From an uncultured Clostridia bacterium (lineage in GTDB: Bacteria > Bacillota > Peptococcia > Peptococcales > Peptococcaceae), in NCBI GenBank assembly GCA_944391625.1, contig CALXUG010000001.1, forward strand, positions 62,001 through 126,000: a stretch of DNA of 64,000 nucleotides, written 5' to 3'. A model generated the notes under the pieces. The model ran no database searches, was not told the DNA's origin, and worked only from the letters and a program-made list of their open reading frames with translations. Position numbers and translations under genes: made by a program. Positions 25,606 to 34,113 of this stretch are shown piece after piece; positions within the stretch are counted from its first letter, which is position 1; each line of letters opens with the position of its first letter.

Positions 25606-26442
25606 TCACCATACAAAAAGTTTGTCCAACTGCTGATGACCAATCCCTATTTCAATACGCGCAGCAATGTTTCCGGCCTCCTGACATAAATATTCCTGCA
25701 GAGGCAACTGCTCCGGGTATCCTTGAGCAAGCAAATCTATAATCAGATTTTTTATAATCTGCTCCAAGGCATCCAGTGAATATGGCTTTAATACCGTTGT
25801 AATCTGCTCATACTCCTCCGGCACAAACCCTTGCTTCTCAAGTCTTTTACCAACAATTGCATGTCCGATTGTATTCGTCAGTACAACACTGCAAATATTC
25901 TCTGCCATATACTTGTAATCGGTTTGATACTGCTTCAAAACTGACTGTATATACAACGTATCAAATTTTTGTAGAAACTGCTGTTCCAGCTGAATGCCGC
26001 AGATATATTGATAAACAGCATCTACACCGCACAGCCCATGATTGTCGGTTAAAATCGGATAAGTTAAGGTTACAATGGTATCCTGGGGACAATATCGCAC
26101 ATCATACCACTGCAAAAATTTCGGAATTTCCTTTTGCACAGTATCATATAAGCACCATACTCCATAATCGGTAAAAGTTGCAGAAAGATTCTGAAAAATA
26201 TGGCGCACATCCTCTGCTTTTTTCTGCACCAGTTCCATGCCAATTTGATATTGCTGCTTTACAGAAATCCTTTGATCAACCAGCTGCACCGAACCGCATT
26301 GCGCATATTCGTCCAAACAATATAGCACAGCGCCCATGAAAGACTGTGCCTTTTCATAAGAAATTGACGTACTGTCACACCCAGTATAGCGCTGTGCTAA
26401 ATCAGCTACAATAGGAATGAGCTCTTCCAGTTGATAATTCAT
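25606..26442 (-). CDS. DUF6179-like protein of unknown function
   Basis: The protein has 278 residues, soluble and mostly helical, rich in Gln, Tyr and Cys (for example GYPEQLPLQEYLCQEAGNIAARIE near the end). It starts 3 bases after the DUF6323-like gene, with GGAGGTAACAG before the ATG, so the two are one operon. I place it in the DUF6179 family from memory of this adjacent pair in gut Firmicutes. No catalytic motif is evident. Neither partner has membrane segments or a signal peptide, suggesting a cytoplasmic complex. Confidence 0.55.
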   Translation of the reverse strand: MNYQLEELIPIVADLAQRYTGCDSTSISYEKAQSFMGAVLYCLDEYAQCGSVQLVDQRISVKQQYQIGMELVQKKAEDVRHIFQNLSATFTDYGVWCLYDTVQKEIPKFLQWYDVRYCPQDTIVTLTYPILTDNHGLCGVDAVYQYICGIQLEQQFLQKFDTLYIQSVLKQYQTDYKYMAENICSVVLTNTIGHAIVGKRLEKQGFVPEEYEQITTVLKPYSLDALEQIIKNLIIDLLAQGYPEQLPLQEYLCQEAGNIAARIEIGIGHQQLDKLFVW

Positions 26443-26445
26443 CTG

Positions 26446-26985
26446 TTACCTCCAGCCGCAAAGTGTCCTTAATGTATCCAAATATAATTCTTTATCCCAT
26501 CGCTGTACCAGATCAAATTTGTCAAATTGGTTCTGTCCCCGCATTTGCGCATAGTCATGATAGCCGGCCCGTATCGCCTGCGCAAAAATTTCCAAACAAG
26601 TACTTCCCAAATATTCCAAATCTCCGCAGCAAACCGTGTCAAACTGTTCCCGCATAAAATTCAATAATTCTTCATCCGTAATTTCATCCTGCATTTCATT
26701 TTTATACAGAAAAAAGAGTTCCTGCAGTCCAATCAATGTATCTACATAAGTGTGCTGCGCCATAAAAGGCGAGTCGCAAAAAGCACGGATCATCTGCGGC
26801 AATACACTTGTACCAAATTCTACACGCTGTTGCTGTTTCAGAATATGATTTTTTTCTGTTAACAGCATCTGCGCATCACGTTTGGACAGCACAAGACCAA
26901 ACTGCTCTGTGTATTGGTTGGTGTCTTCCACCTGTTTCAGCTGTAATTGCTCCTGCATCATCGTTAACCAGTTCTGTTCGTCCAT
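26446..26985 (-). CDS. DUF6323-like protein of unknown function
   Basis: The protein has 179 residues from ATG 26985, with GGGAGG 7 bases upstream. It is helical and acidic, with LSKRDAQMLLTEKNHILKQQQRVEFG and a segment DTLIGLQELFFLYKNEMQDEITDEELLNFMREQFD. It matches the DUF6323 family, which is found beside DUF6179. It is the first gene of a two-gene unit bounded by the two copies of the 45-bp terminator repeat. No function can be assigned. Confidence 0.55.
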   Translation of the reverse strand: MDEQNWLTMMQEQLQLKQVEDTNQYTEQFGLVLSKRDAQMLLTEKNHILKQQQRVEFGTSVLPQMIRAFCDSPFMAQHTYVDTLIGLQELFFLYKNEMQDEITDEELLNFMREQFDTVCCGDLEYLGSTCLEIFAQAIRAGYHDYAQMRGQNQFDKFDLVQRWDKELYLDTLRTLCGWR

Positions 26986-27195
26986 CAGCATACCTCCCAT
27001 CGTGATAGACAGTATACAGCCAAACACCCCAAACTACCAGTCTTGAATAATTTTCTAATATATAGTACTATAATTATGGAAGGATAGATAGATTGTTTCA
27101 AGCAATTTTTCATTTACAGAATACCCAGCCAATTGACAAGTACCTTTCACTTTATTCAGCGTTGACGAATATTCTCGTTTAAACACCGAATACAA

Positions 27196-27240
27196 AAACA
27201 GCCAGCACGATCGGTTTCAATTCCGCCTGCTGGCTGTTTT
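27196..27240 (-). terminator. Terminator of the permease gene, copy 2 of the 45-bp dispersed repeat
   Basis: AAAACAGCCAGCA pairs perfectly with TGCTGGCTGTTTT, and the minus-strand transcript ends in TTTTTG. It is 22 bases beyond the permease stop and 89% identical to 25431-25475. Confidence 0.8.
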
Positions 27241-27261
27241 TACTATAACTTTAATAATCAT

Positions 27262-28707
27262 TTATACAACAAACAACATATTTAATAATGGAATCATACA
27301 AACCGTTACAATTAGCGTCACTACCAAGAATAATAAACCAAACAGATAAGCATCTTTTCTTACCATAGTTTCATGCCCAAATACCAGACCAGCCATCATA
27401 CTGCCAGCCGGTGTCACATAAGCACACATCAAAGCAATATACATCAGGAAGAAACAGGTGTATGGATTACCACCCATATCCATTACAATTGGTGGAATCA
27501 TCGGCAGGAAAATGGCACCCATGACGATATTATGCATAAACTGCGTAATCACCGCTAAGAAAATCATAGACGCAATGATCAGCACAGTTACATCCAGATT
27601 CATTAAAATCGGCGTAATAGTTGCTGCAATGGTAGCTGTAATACCCACGTCTGCCGACTCCATCGCATCGGCTAACGGATACGTAACAGCCAGCAGCATC
27701 AGCATTGCCCATGGCAATTTGTTAAAACAATCTGCCAAGTTAATAATTGCCTTTCCATTCTCATCCTTCCACATAACAAATACTATCATATAAAGGATAC
27801 TCCAGCCAATTACACCCAAACTATTACAAAACGCAGCACCCGGTAAAGTAGGTACGATTTGCGGCAACATTAATACCAGAAAATAAACAACAATTAACAA
27901 CAACCCTGCTTTCTGATATCGATTCATCTTATATTTTGCATATTCTTCACAGAGTTCCTCTGTTGTTGTATAATGCTCAGCATCAATCTTCAATATAAAC
28001 CGACCTGCCAAAAGCATAAGCACAGTGGTCACAGTAATATAAATCATCCCTGCCAACAGCATAGGGCCAGCTGGAACGGTTAAACCAATACCTTTGGTGA
28101 AAAATCCGCTGTATAAAATGACGCCGCCGTAAAATGGCACCATATTCGGCACTGTAAACGCAATATACACAATAAAAGCAATTACCATATTCAACACTTT
28201 TGAACCCGGTTTATAACCGCTGATTTCACCAATCTTCAATGCAATTGTCCATAACAGGAATACACAAGCAATCCCACCATTTCCCAGACTCATCAAAAAA
28301 GCACAGGCACACAGTGCAGAAATCAGCAACCAAGGCTTGCCAATAAAGACTTTTTTACTTAACAGCCAATAAGCGATTCCTTCCGTGACACCAATTTGAT
28401 TTAAACATTCTGCAAAGGCAGCCCCCAACAATACCATCAAAAATGTTGGATTACCAAATCCGCTGGCCAAAACTGTAGTAGCAGGTGCATAACCAGTCAT
28501 GGTTAATACGGCAAAACCAAAAAAGCTTACCCATAATAAATCAATAAAAATCCAGCCGTAAATAATGCCTAAAAAGCAACCCAGCACTTTCATACCAATT
28601 TCTGTAATCTGACCAAAGGGTGGTAGAAACCCTACACCGAACATTAAAATTAACATAATCGCAATATGCAAATATTGTATCGCATTCTTTTTTATTGTGT
28701 CGCTCAT
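27262..28707 (-). CDS. DASS/SLC13-type anion permease
   Basis: The protein has 481 residues with about a dozen membrane spans. The overall pattern matches the divalent anion:Na+ symporter/arsenical pump superfamily. There is a re-entrant, glycine-rich loop (GFGNPTFLMVLLGAAF), a central charged cytoplasmic loop around residues 250-275 (HYTTTEELCEEYAKYKMNRYQK), and a second half with ITQFMHNIVMGAIFLPMIPPI and YVTPAGSMMAG. The TPAG stretch resembles the Ser/Asn-Thr-Pro substrate sites of DASS carriers. Likely substrates are dicarboxylates, sulfate or phosphate-like anions. It lies downstream of the AlkP-type hydrolase on the same strand, which suggests that it imports or exports that enzyme's substrate or product. 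Confidence 0.75.
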   Translation of the reverse strand: MSDTIKKNAIQYLHIAIMLILMFGVGFLPPFGQITEIGMKVLGCFLGIIYGWIFIDLLWVSFFGFAVLTMTGYAPATTVLASGFGNPTFLMVLLGAAFAECLNQIGVTEGIAYWLLSKKVFIGKPWLLISALCACAFLMSLGNGGIACVFLLWTIALKIGEISGYKPGSKVLNMVIAFIVYIAFTVPNMVPFYGGVILYSGFFTKGIGLTVPAGPMLLAGMIYITVTTVLMLLAGRFILKIDAEHYTTTEELCEEYAKYKMNRYQKAGLLLIVVYFLVLMLPQIVPTLPGAAFCNSLGVIGWSILYMIVFVMWKDENGKAIINLADCFNKLPWAMLMLLAVTYPLADAMESADVGITATIAATITPILMNLDVTVLIIASMIFLAVITQFMHNIVMGAIFLPMIPPIVMDMGGNPYTCFFLMYIALMCAYVTPAGSMMAGLVFGHETMVRKDAYLFGLLFLVVTLIVTVCMIPLLNMLFVV

Positions 28708-28852
28708 AATACATCCTCCTTTTGTTCATTTTTTGGCAATAATCATCAATTTTATAAATAGTATCCCGTATGAAATCAAATTCAAAATAATAACAAGGGT
28801 TATCGCAAACATAATCATATACAAATTTTTTTACTTTTTTATGATGCTTGCG

Positions 28853-28886
28853 AGAAGCATTACAAAACCATGTTTGTTATGCTTCT
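28853..28886 (-). other. Hairpin between hydrolase and permease genes
   Basis: AGAAGCAT and ATGCTTCT arms, extended by an inner ACAAA/TTTGT stem, form a strong hairpin with no U-run after it. It may be an mRNA processing or stability element separating expression of the two genes, or a weak terminator. The rest of 28708-28957 shows nothing. Confidence 0.45.
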
Positions 28887-28957
28887 GCCCGCAAGATCCA
28901 AAAACAGTATTAGTTAAACTGTCATCAATGAATTGTGGAACGCCATTACATACAAAC

Positions 28958-30964
28958 TTATTCCAAAATCTGATATACAGGAGCGCCTTCACACTGTTCC
29001 GGCATACGAACTCCAAGCAAAGTAGCAATGGTAGGTGTTACGTCAATGGTACGAATCACGCGCTCTGTTTCAAAATCTTCTTTGATTCCTTTTCCGGCAG
29101 CAACAAAAATTGGAGAAACGGTACTGCCATGCAGCCCATGTAAAGTAGGCAGCGAATCACCGTGTAGACGATTGAAACCTTCTTCGATCCAATATATAAT
29201 ATCGCCGCATTCATCACCGCTCATACCCACAATTTCTGCTTCTTTATTCCGCATTGCTACAGAAACAACCCGTTTACCTTCTGCATTGCGGTAGTTATAC
29301 AAATCACTGATAATCTGTGTTTCCAATTCATATTTATCTGCCGGATCTACAATACCGTGCTCATTGCGGCCTTTCAAATTAATATGAATATGATTGCCGC
29401 GGTTGGCTACTGCTCTTGTTTTGCTGTAATCAATTTCCCGCATTTCATTTCCATTTTCATCCCGTTTCAATACAGTATAGCCTAATTCTTCCATAACGCG
29501 GATATTACAGCCAAAGCCGTCGCCCAGCAGAGGAATTTCATCTTCCGGCGGAACCAACAAACCATGGTCAGAAATCAACAAAATTGTCCAACCTTCATCC
29601 AGATAGTGCAGGAAAGAACCTACATAGTTATCTGTGCAGCGATACGCCCATTCAATGGCATCTTCATACAACGCACCATGATTGCCAATAGCAGGTCTGT
29701 CTTTACTCAAATACCAGAACAGATGACCACAAGCATCCACATTGTGCAGATGAGAGAATACTACATCATACTGTTCTTCTGCAATCAAATGCTGCATTGC
29801 ATCTGCCTGCCACTGACTATAAATATCCCAGCAAGGCAGCAATACCGATTTTACCAAACTCTCGTTACGTGCTTCACTCATAGAAGTTCCTGGTACTGGG
29901 CCAACCGCTTCAATCACACTTTTCTTCAGAGATTTTGGATGCCACAGCAAATCTTTCGCAATATCTTTCGCAGCACCAATCCACAAACGAACCTGACTGC
30001 CATCTTCTGCAATTTCCAACAACCGCATATGACGATTTACCTTTATCATGCCATCATCGTTACTCAACTCATCCAATACGTTTGGCACAAATTCATCGGC
30101 TAAAACAGCCATTGGTTCTTCTGCTTTTTTATTTTTATAAACAGCCACACGATCATATTGTCCTGCTTCATTACACAAAATCAGCGCCGGACGTTTGGTC
30201 ATACCGTTATTCACCAAAATGGTAAATTCTTTTGCACCGGCTGGTACAGGATATTCCCAATGTGCTGGCTCCGTAATCGGAGAATTTACAATATCCACCG
30301 GCAGCATATCAGCAGAGGTATCGCCTTCCGCCTCACTGAAGATTAAGTTCACCATTTCTTCCGCATTGCCATAATCAGATTCACTGCCACTGTCATAGGT
30401 TTCTTCTGTTGGCACATCGTTGATAACGCAACCGGCACCGGAAGTGTTTGGCACTTTTGCTTTAAACAGTACTTTTTCAACATCGGTAGAAGCAAACACC
30501 AATTTGTCATCATCTACAACACAATCTCCATTGCCGATTGCATTTGGCTGAGTGCCATCTACTACATGCAGATTGGGATTGTCGGAGCTTGGCGGCCAAG
30601 AACTGCCCGGCCAGTGCCATACCAATGTTTTTAAGCCCGCTTCCACTGTTACATTCCAGAGCTGCTCTGCTTTACATTTGTGAGAATTCAAATTATACAC
30701 AAATGTAGCCATATCTTTTTTGGACTGTCCCCAGAAACAAGTAATTCCATGGGTAGCCGGTGTGGCACCTGTTGCCAACGATGTCCACATTGGCGGTGTA
30801 ATGGTTGGCACACCACCCAGCATGCGCAAATCTTTACGAGCACTTCCCCGTTTAATCAGCTTGTCAAAATTAGGCATAATACCTTCTGCTCGAAACCGAT
30901 TGGTCAAGCCCGGATCCAAACCATCCACGCCTAAAACCAAAATTTTGTTGCTTTTTGCTGTCAT
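28958..30964 (-). CDS. Alkaline-phosphatase-superfamily phosphohydrolase (COG3379-like)
   Basis: The protein has 668 residues from ATG 30964, with GGAGGAGG upstream. The N-terminus ILVLGVDGLDPGL carries the first metal-binding Asp. TITPPMWTSLATGATPATHGITCFWG holds the Thr nucleophile region and the typical ATG-x(3)-HGI motif. Further metal ligands are in HNVDACGHLFW and LLISDHGLLVP, and GLHGSTVSPIFVAAGKGI closes the fold. This family cleaves phosphate or phosphonate mono- or diesters. Despite the superfamily there is no signal peptide, so it is cytoplasmic. It is transcribed divergently from a LysR regulator and is followed by an anion permease, which together suggest an inducible utilisation locus. 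Confidence 0.85.
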   Translation of the reverse strand: MTAKSNKILVLGVDGLDPGLTNRFRAEGIMPNFDKLIKRGSARKDLRMLGGVPTITPPMWTSLATGATPATHGITCFWGQSKKDMATFVYNLNSHKCKAEQLWNVTVEAGLKTLVWHWPGSSWPPSSDNPNLHVVDGTQPNAIGNGDCVVDDDKLVFASTDVEKVLFKAKVPNTSGAGCVINDVPTEETYDSGSESDYGNAEEMVNLIFSEAEGDTSADMLPVDIVNSPITEPAHWEYPVPAGAKEFTILVNNGMTKRPALILCNEAGQYDRVAVYKNKKAEEPMAVLADEFVPNVLDELSNDDGMIKVNRHMRLLEIAEDGSQVRLWIGAAKDIAKDLLWHPKSLKKSVIEAVGPVPGTSMSEARNESLVKSVLLPCWDIYSQWQADAMQHLIAEEQYDVVFSHLHNVDACGHLFWYLSKDRPAIGNHGALYEDAIEWAYRCTDNYVGSFLHYLDEGWTILLISDHGLLVPPEDEIPLLGDGFGCNIRVMEELGYTVLKRDENGNEMREIDYSKTRAVANRGNHIHINLKGRNEHGIVDPADKYELETQIISDLYNYRNAEGKRVVSVAMRNKEAEIVGMSGDECGDIIYWIEEGFNRLHGDSLPTLHGLHGSTVSPIFVAAGKGIKEDFETERVIRTIDVTPTIATLLGVRMPEQCEGAPVYQILE

Positions 30965-31179
30965 AAAAAATCCTCCTCCATAAAAAACAATGACAATCAA
31001 TTAATTTTCCTTATGTATTTAATTTACGTCAGCTAGTGCCTTTTGTCTAACAGATGAAATCTGGCGCATCTTTTTCGTACCAAACTTTTTTTGTTGCAAC
31101 ATGTTCCGTTTTATGGTACTGTTAGAAGCATTATGAGTTATATTGTTTTTATTTTGTTTTTCTAGAAAGGTAATCCATC
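30965..31179. promoter_or_regulatory. Divergent control region between hydrolase and LysR genes
   Basis: The 215-base region holds a possible LysR-gene promoter (plus strand TTGCAA at 31094-31099, 17-base spacer, TACTGT). It also has palindromic pieces: GTACCA (31077-31082) facing TGGTAC (31114-31119), and GTTGCAAC. LysR proteins usually bind such divergent regions. The exact site is inferred. Confidence 0.45.
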
Positions 31180-32121
31180 ATGAAAACAGAACAGATCATT
31201 TATTTGAATGACATCGCTAAAACACACTCTATTACACAAACAGCGCAGCGATTTTTTATCAGCCAGCAGGCACTTAGTTTTTCCCTAAAAAAATTAGAAG
31301 AAGAATTTGATACCATTTTCCTGAACCGCACCAACCAAGGAGTTACTTTAACGCAAGAAGGAAGTAATTTTTTGCACAAAGCACAACCCATTTTGGACAT
31401 TTACAATGAACTCAAAGATGATTTTCAATTTCATGCTATTCCTGAATACAAAGAAGAGTTACCCTCTGGTACATTGCAGGTATTAGGCCACACCAGAGTG
31501 TTGGAACCTTTACTGATGGACATTTTTGAATCCTACTGCCGCAAATATCCTCAAATTCAAATAAGTTTGCAGGAAGATGAAAACATTGCAATCATTGATG
31601 CTATCTCGCAAGGAAACGCTGATTTTGGTGTTATTTTTGCTCCAGAACCATTATTAAGCGAACAAACTGTCTCTCTCCAATACCAACTTCCAGAAAATGT
31701 ACAGATTGAAAATTTATTTTCCGATGAATTTATCGTCTGCTGCAACTGCAACCATCCACTTGCCCAAGAAAAAAATATTGAACTGGAAACTCTAGTTGAC
31801 ACCGTGGTTGTGCAATTTGATACCAATGTCATTATGCAAAATATCGGCATCAAATTCCCGGAGCAATCTAAAACACATCGTTTCTTTTCCAACAATGTAT
31901 CGTTTCATAAGGCTATGATTCGGCGCGGGTTGGCAATCTCTGTTATCACAGCATTTGAATTCCGCAAACTGTATTTCAAACACAAAGATTTAACCGCTCT
32001 TCCCATCAGCAACGGCTGTAAGTCTGTGATCTCTATTGTCACAAATCAAGATCGCCCACTTTCCGCTGCTGCACAATTATTTATTCGAATGCTGAGAAAA
32101 TATGACTTCTATAGTTTGTAA
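31180..32121 (+). CDS. LysR-family transcriptional regulator
   Basis: The protein has 313 residues, slightly above the usual 300. The N-terminal winged HTH is clear: ITQTAQRFFISQQALSFSLKKLEEEFDTIFLNRTNQGVTLTQEG. The effector-binding domain begins near residue 95 (GTLQVLGHTRVLEPLLMDIF), with a periplasmic-binding-protein-like fold to the end. It probably controls the divergent hydrolase/permease genes in response to their substrate. That link rests on position only. A terminator hairpin lies 90 bases downstream. Confidence 0.92.
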   Translation: MKTEQIIYLNDIAKTHSITQTAQRFFISQQALSFSLKKLEEEFDTIFLNRTNQGVTLTQEGSNFLHKAQPILDIYNELKDDFQFHAIPEYKEELPSGTLQVLGHTRVLEPLLMDIFESYCRKYPQIQISLQEDENIAIIDAISQGNADFGVIFAPEPLLSEQTVSLQYQLPENVQIENLFSDEFIVCCNCNHPLAQEKNIELETLVDTVVVQFDTNVIMQNIGIKFPEQSKTHRFFSNNVSFHKAMIRRGLAISVITAFEFRKLYFKHKDLTALPISNGCKSVISIVTNQDRPLSAAAQLFIRMLRKYDFYSL

Positions 32122-32209
32122 AAACCATTCCGGCAAATACTTAGTAAATATTTTTAATATAGCAAAACAGGTATAAAAAGCGTAATCACCAACTTTCTGA
32201 AATGATTCA

Positions 32210-32253
32210 AGTTATCCCGTTCATATTGCATGGCAAAACGGGGTAACTTTCTA
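32210..32253 (+). terminator. Terminator of the LysR gene
   Basis: AAGTTATCCCGTT and AACGGGGTAACTT arms (one A-G mismatch) are followed by TTCTATTT. Confidence 0.7.
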
Positions 32254-32351
32254 TTTAGTAAATAATTGACTCATACAATAAATAATTGATAAAAATTTTA
32301 CAAAAACCACATTTTAACAAGAATCGGTTTCAATCCCAATCATTCATCCTC

Positions 32352-33488
32352 CTACCGTCTTTTCTTGGCCTGGTCATGGCGCACCAGTTTTTCATAATAC
32401 AAATCCATGGTCAACGGTGCATTGTACAAGATTGTCAGCAAATAGCCGTACACATTTTGTACCTTGCTGGTGTTGTACTGCAAATATTCCAATACATATT
32501 CAATATGGCCGCTGTCCAGTTGTAACAACTGCTCCTTCACATCGTCCATGCGGCGCTCTCTGCCGCCTACTTTGACCACTGTATTATCGTCACTGTTCAT
32601 GGCATCAGCAATGATAGTGACCATCGTCTTGATGGCAGACTGGTTGTGTGGATAACTTTCTAACAGCCAGTCATATTCCAATTGCTCCTGCACCATGGTT
32701 TTCCAACTGCGGGGCGCAGCCTCCCCCTCCTCTTTTTTATTTCGCTCAGTATAACTTCTCTCAGTCTTATTACCTCGTACTTTTTCCGTATCCAGAGTCG
32801 TAAAAGTTCCGTGTCTGCAATCGGAATTTTTACGATTCACTGGGCATAGCTGTACCTGCAAATCGTTCTGTTCATATTCTGTAGCAAAAGCAGTACCATC
32901 ATTTTGATTTGCTGCATGATTGTTATCGGCCCAATTATTTGTTTGATTATTGATTCGCTTTTCTATTTGATAATCGTTATTTTTCTGCATCTGGTCATTG
33001 TTAGATGCTTTTGCATCATCAGCAATTCTTTCTGTTGGATTGTTTGTGCAGCTGTATGCCCGATACATGGTTCCGCTCTGCCGTTGCTGCTGCTTTCTGA
33101 GCCGACGCTTGGATATTACCGGTTCACTCTGCTGAATGTGTTTCACATAAATCAGACTGGGCTTGCCCAATCCCTGCCGCCGACGCACAATCAAATCGCT
33201 CTGTTCCAGTTCCCGCAACAATTTGGTGGCAGTTTTGTCGGAACAGCTAAAGTCTTCCATCAGTTCTTCTAAAGTGTAAATGATAAAAACTTTACCGCTG
33301 GCATCGCACCAGTCATTTTTGCTGGACAGGCTCATGCGGTCCAACAAAATGCCGTACAATAATTTGGCTTCCATGCTAACATGCTGATAGTGCACACCTT
33401 TGATTAATGCTTTGGGAATGCGGTAGAAGGTGTATTGATCCTGCTGGTTTTGGTAGAAATATTGGTTGGATGTAGTTGTGGTTGTCAT
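32352..33488 (-). CDS. RepA_N-type replication initiator protein (plasmid-like)
   Basis: The protein has 378 residues from ATG 33488, with AGGAGGAG upstream. The N-terminal about 120 residues match the RepA_N domain of low-GC Gram-positive theta plasmids and integrative elements: FYRIPKALIKGVHYQHVSMEAKLLYGILLDRMSLSSKN, then a winged helix EELMEDFSCSDKTATKLLRELEQSDLIVRRRQGLGKPSLIYV. A low-complexity Asn/Gln-rich linker follows (residues about 170-260). A C-terminal domain (LLESYPHNQSAIKTMVTIIADAMN ... YVLEYLQYNTSKVQNVYGYLLTILYNAP) resembles the domain at the end of such initiators. No ParA, relaxase or integrase is nearby, so it looks like an orphan from an integrated plasmid or element. Confidence 0.85.
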   Translation of the reverse strand: MTTTTTSNQYFYQNQQDQYTFYRIPKALIKGVHYQHVSMEAKLLYGILLDRMSLSSKNDWCDASGKVFIIYTLEELMEDFSCSDKTATKLLRELEQSDLIVRRRQGLGKPSLIYVKHIQQSEPVISKRRLRKQQQRQSGTMYRAYSCTNNPTERIADDAKASNNDQMQKNNDYQIEKRINNQTNNWADNNHAANQNDGTAFATEYEQNDLQVQLCPVNRKNSDCRHGTFTTLDTEKVRGNKTERSYTERNKKEEGEAAPRSWKTMVQEQLEYDWLLESYPHNQSAIKTMVTIIADAMNSDDNTVVKVGGRERRMDDVKEQLLQLDSGHIEYVLEYLQYNTSKVQNVYGYLLTILYNAPLTMDLYYEKLVRHDQAKKRR

Positions 33489-33642
33489 AGTAATCTCCTC
33501 CTGAATATGAATGAAAAAAGTTGCTTTCACTACTCAGGAGAAAAACAGGCAAAAACCGGCTACCTAAAATGAAAAAAATTTTGCAAAAGTCCATAAATAC
33601 AATTTATAGTTCCGGCAACATGCCATTTAGAGGGAAAAAAGA

Positions 33643-33693
33643 AAGACAGAAAAAGATGACAACTTTTTAAAAATCATCATCTTTTTCTGTCTT
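33643..33693. terminator. Perfect 17-bp inverted repeat upstream of repA
   Basis: AAGACAGAAAAAGATGA (33643-33659) and its complement (33677-33693) surround a 17-base A/T loop. It could be a bidirectional terminator separating repA from the surface-protein cassette, or an origin-associated structure. There is no U-run beyond the arms. Confidence 0.5.
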
Positions 33694-33782
33694 AAATTAA
33701 TTTTGATTGCTTTGGTCAGCGGTTCATCGGACGGAATATTCTTTGTTTTGCTAAATATTTGATTAATAATTTAGAGGCAACG

Positions 33783-33938
33783 GCTCATCCGGGCGGAACG
33801 CCATTTGCCTTTTCTTCCGTAGTCTGGACAGCGGCTGGTCTGTTCCTCTCGGCCGGACAAGGCTGTCCGCCTCGATGGGAACAGCCTGCGCCCCGATCCA
33901 TCCTAAGTCGGAAGGCGTGCAAAGGCATTTCTGCCCTG
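33783..33938 (+). ncRNA. Structured inverted-repeat element, copy A (unknown family)
   Basis: This copy is homologous to the reverse complement of 38041-38190, and a 97-base core (33816-33912) has only 8 differences and no gap. Read on the plus strand it folds as nested stems: 33791-33798 with 33929-33936, 33804-33808 with 33919-33923, 33815-33819 with 33909-33913, 33825-33828 with 33897-33900, 33840-33846 with 33878-33884, and an apical GGACA-AGGC-TGTCC hairpin at 33855-33868. Several differences from copy B keep pairing. A possible promoter is TTGTTT-N17-ATAATT upstream. It may be a non-coding RNA or a foldable end of a mobile element, and the orientation of function is not proven. Confidence 0.6.
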
Positions 33939-34023
33939 ATACACTGTGTGGCAAATGATTGTTTGTGTATTCTTCAATTTGAGCAAACTATCTTCTGCTT
34001 GCCGCCGGTATGTTAAGCGCACA

Positions 34024-34056
34024 AAAGGGCTGAGCGAAATTTCGCCCAACCCTTTG
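34024..34056 (-). terminator. Terminator of the surface-protein gene
   Basis: On the minus strand AAAGGG-TTG-GGCGAAATTTCGC-TCAG-CCCTTTT forms a long G-U tolerant hairpin ending in TTTT. A second perfect hairpin (CGACAATCA, 34068-34094) precedes it directly after the stop codon and has no U-run. Confidence 0.75.
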
Positions 34057-34113
34057 CTGTTCTCTGTTCGACAATCATCATTGCTGATTGTCGGTAAACA
34101 AATACTTAATTGC

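Noticed and set aside
32314-32352. Possible third copy of the 45-bp terminator repeat (ATCGGTTTCAATCCC)
   Set aside because: Only 14 of 15 bases match the loop part and the hairpin arms are missing, so the similarity is probably accidental.
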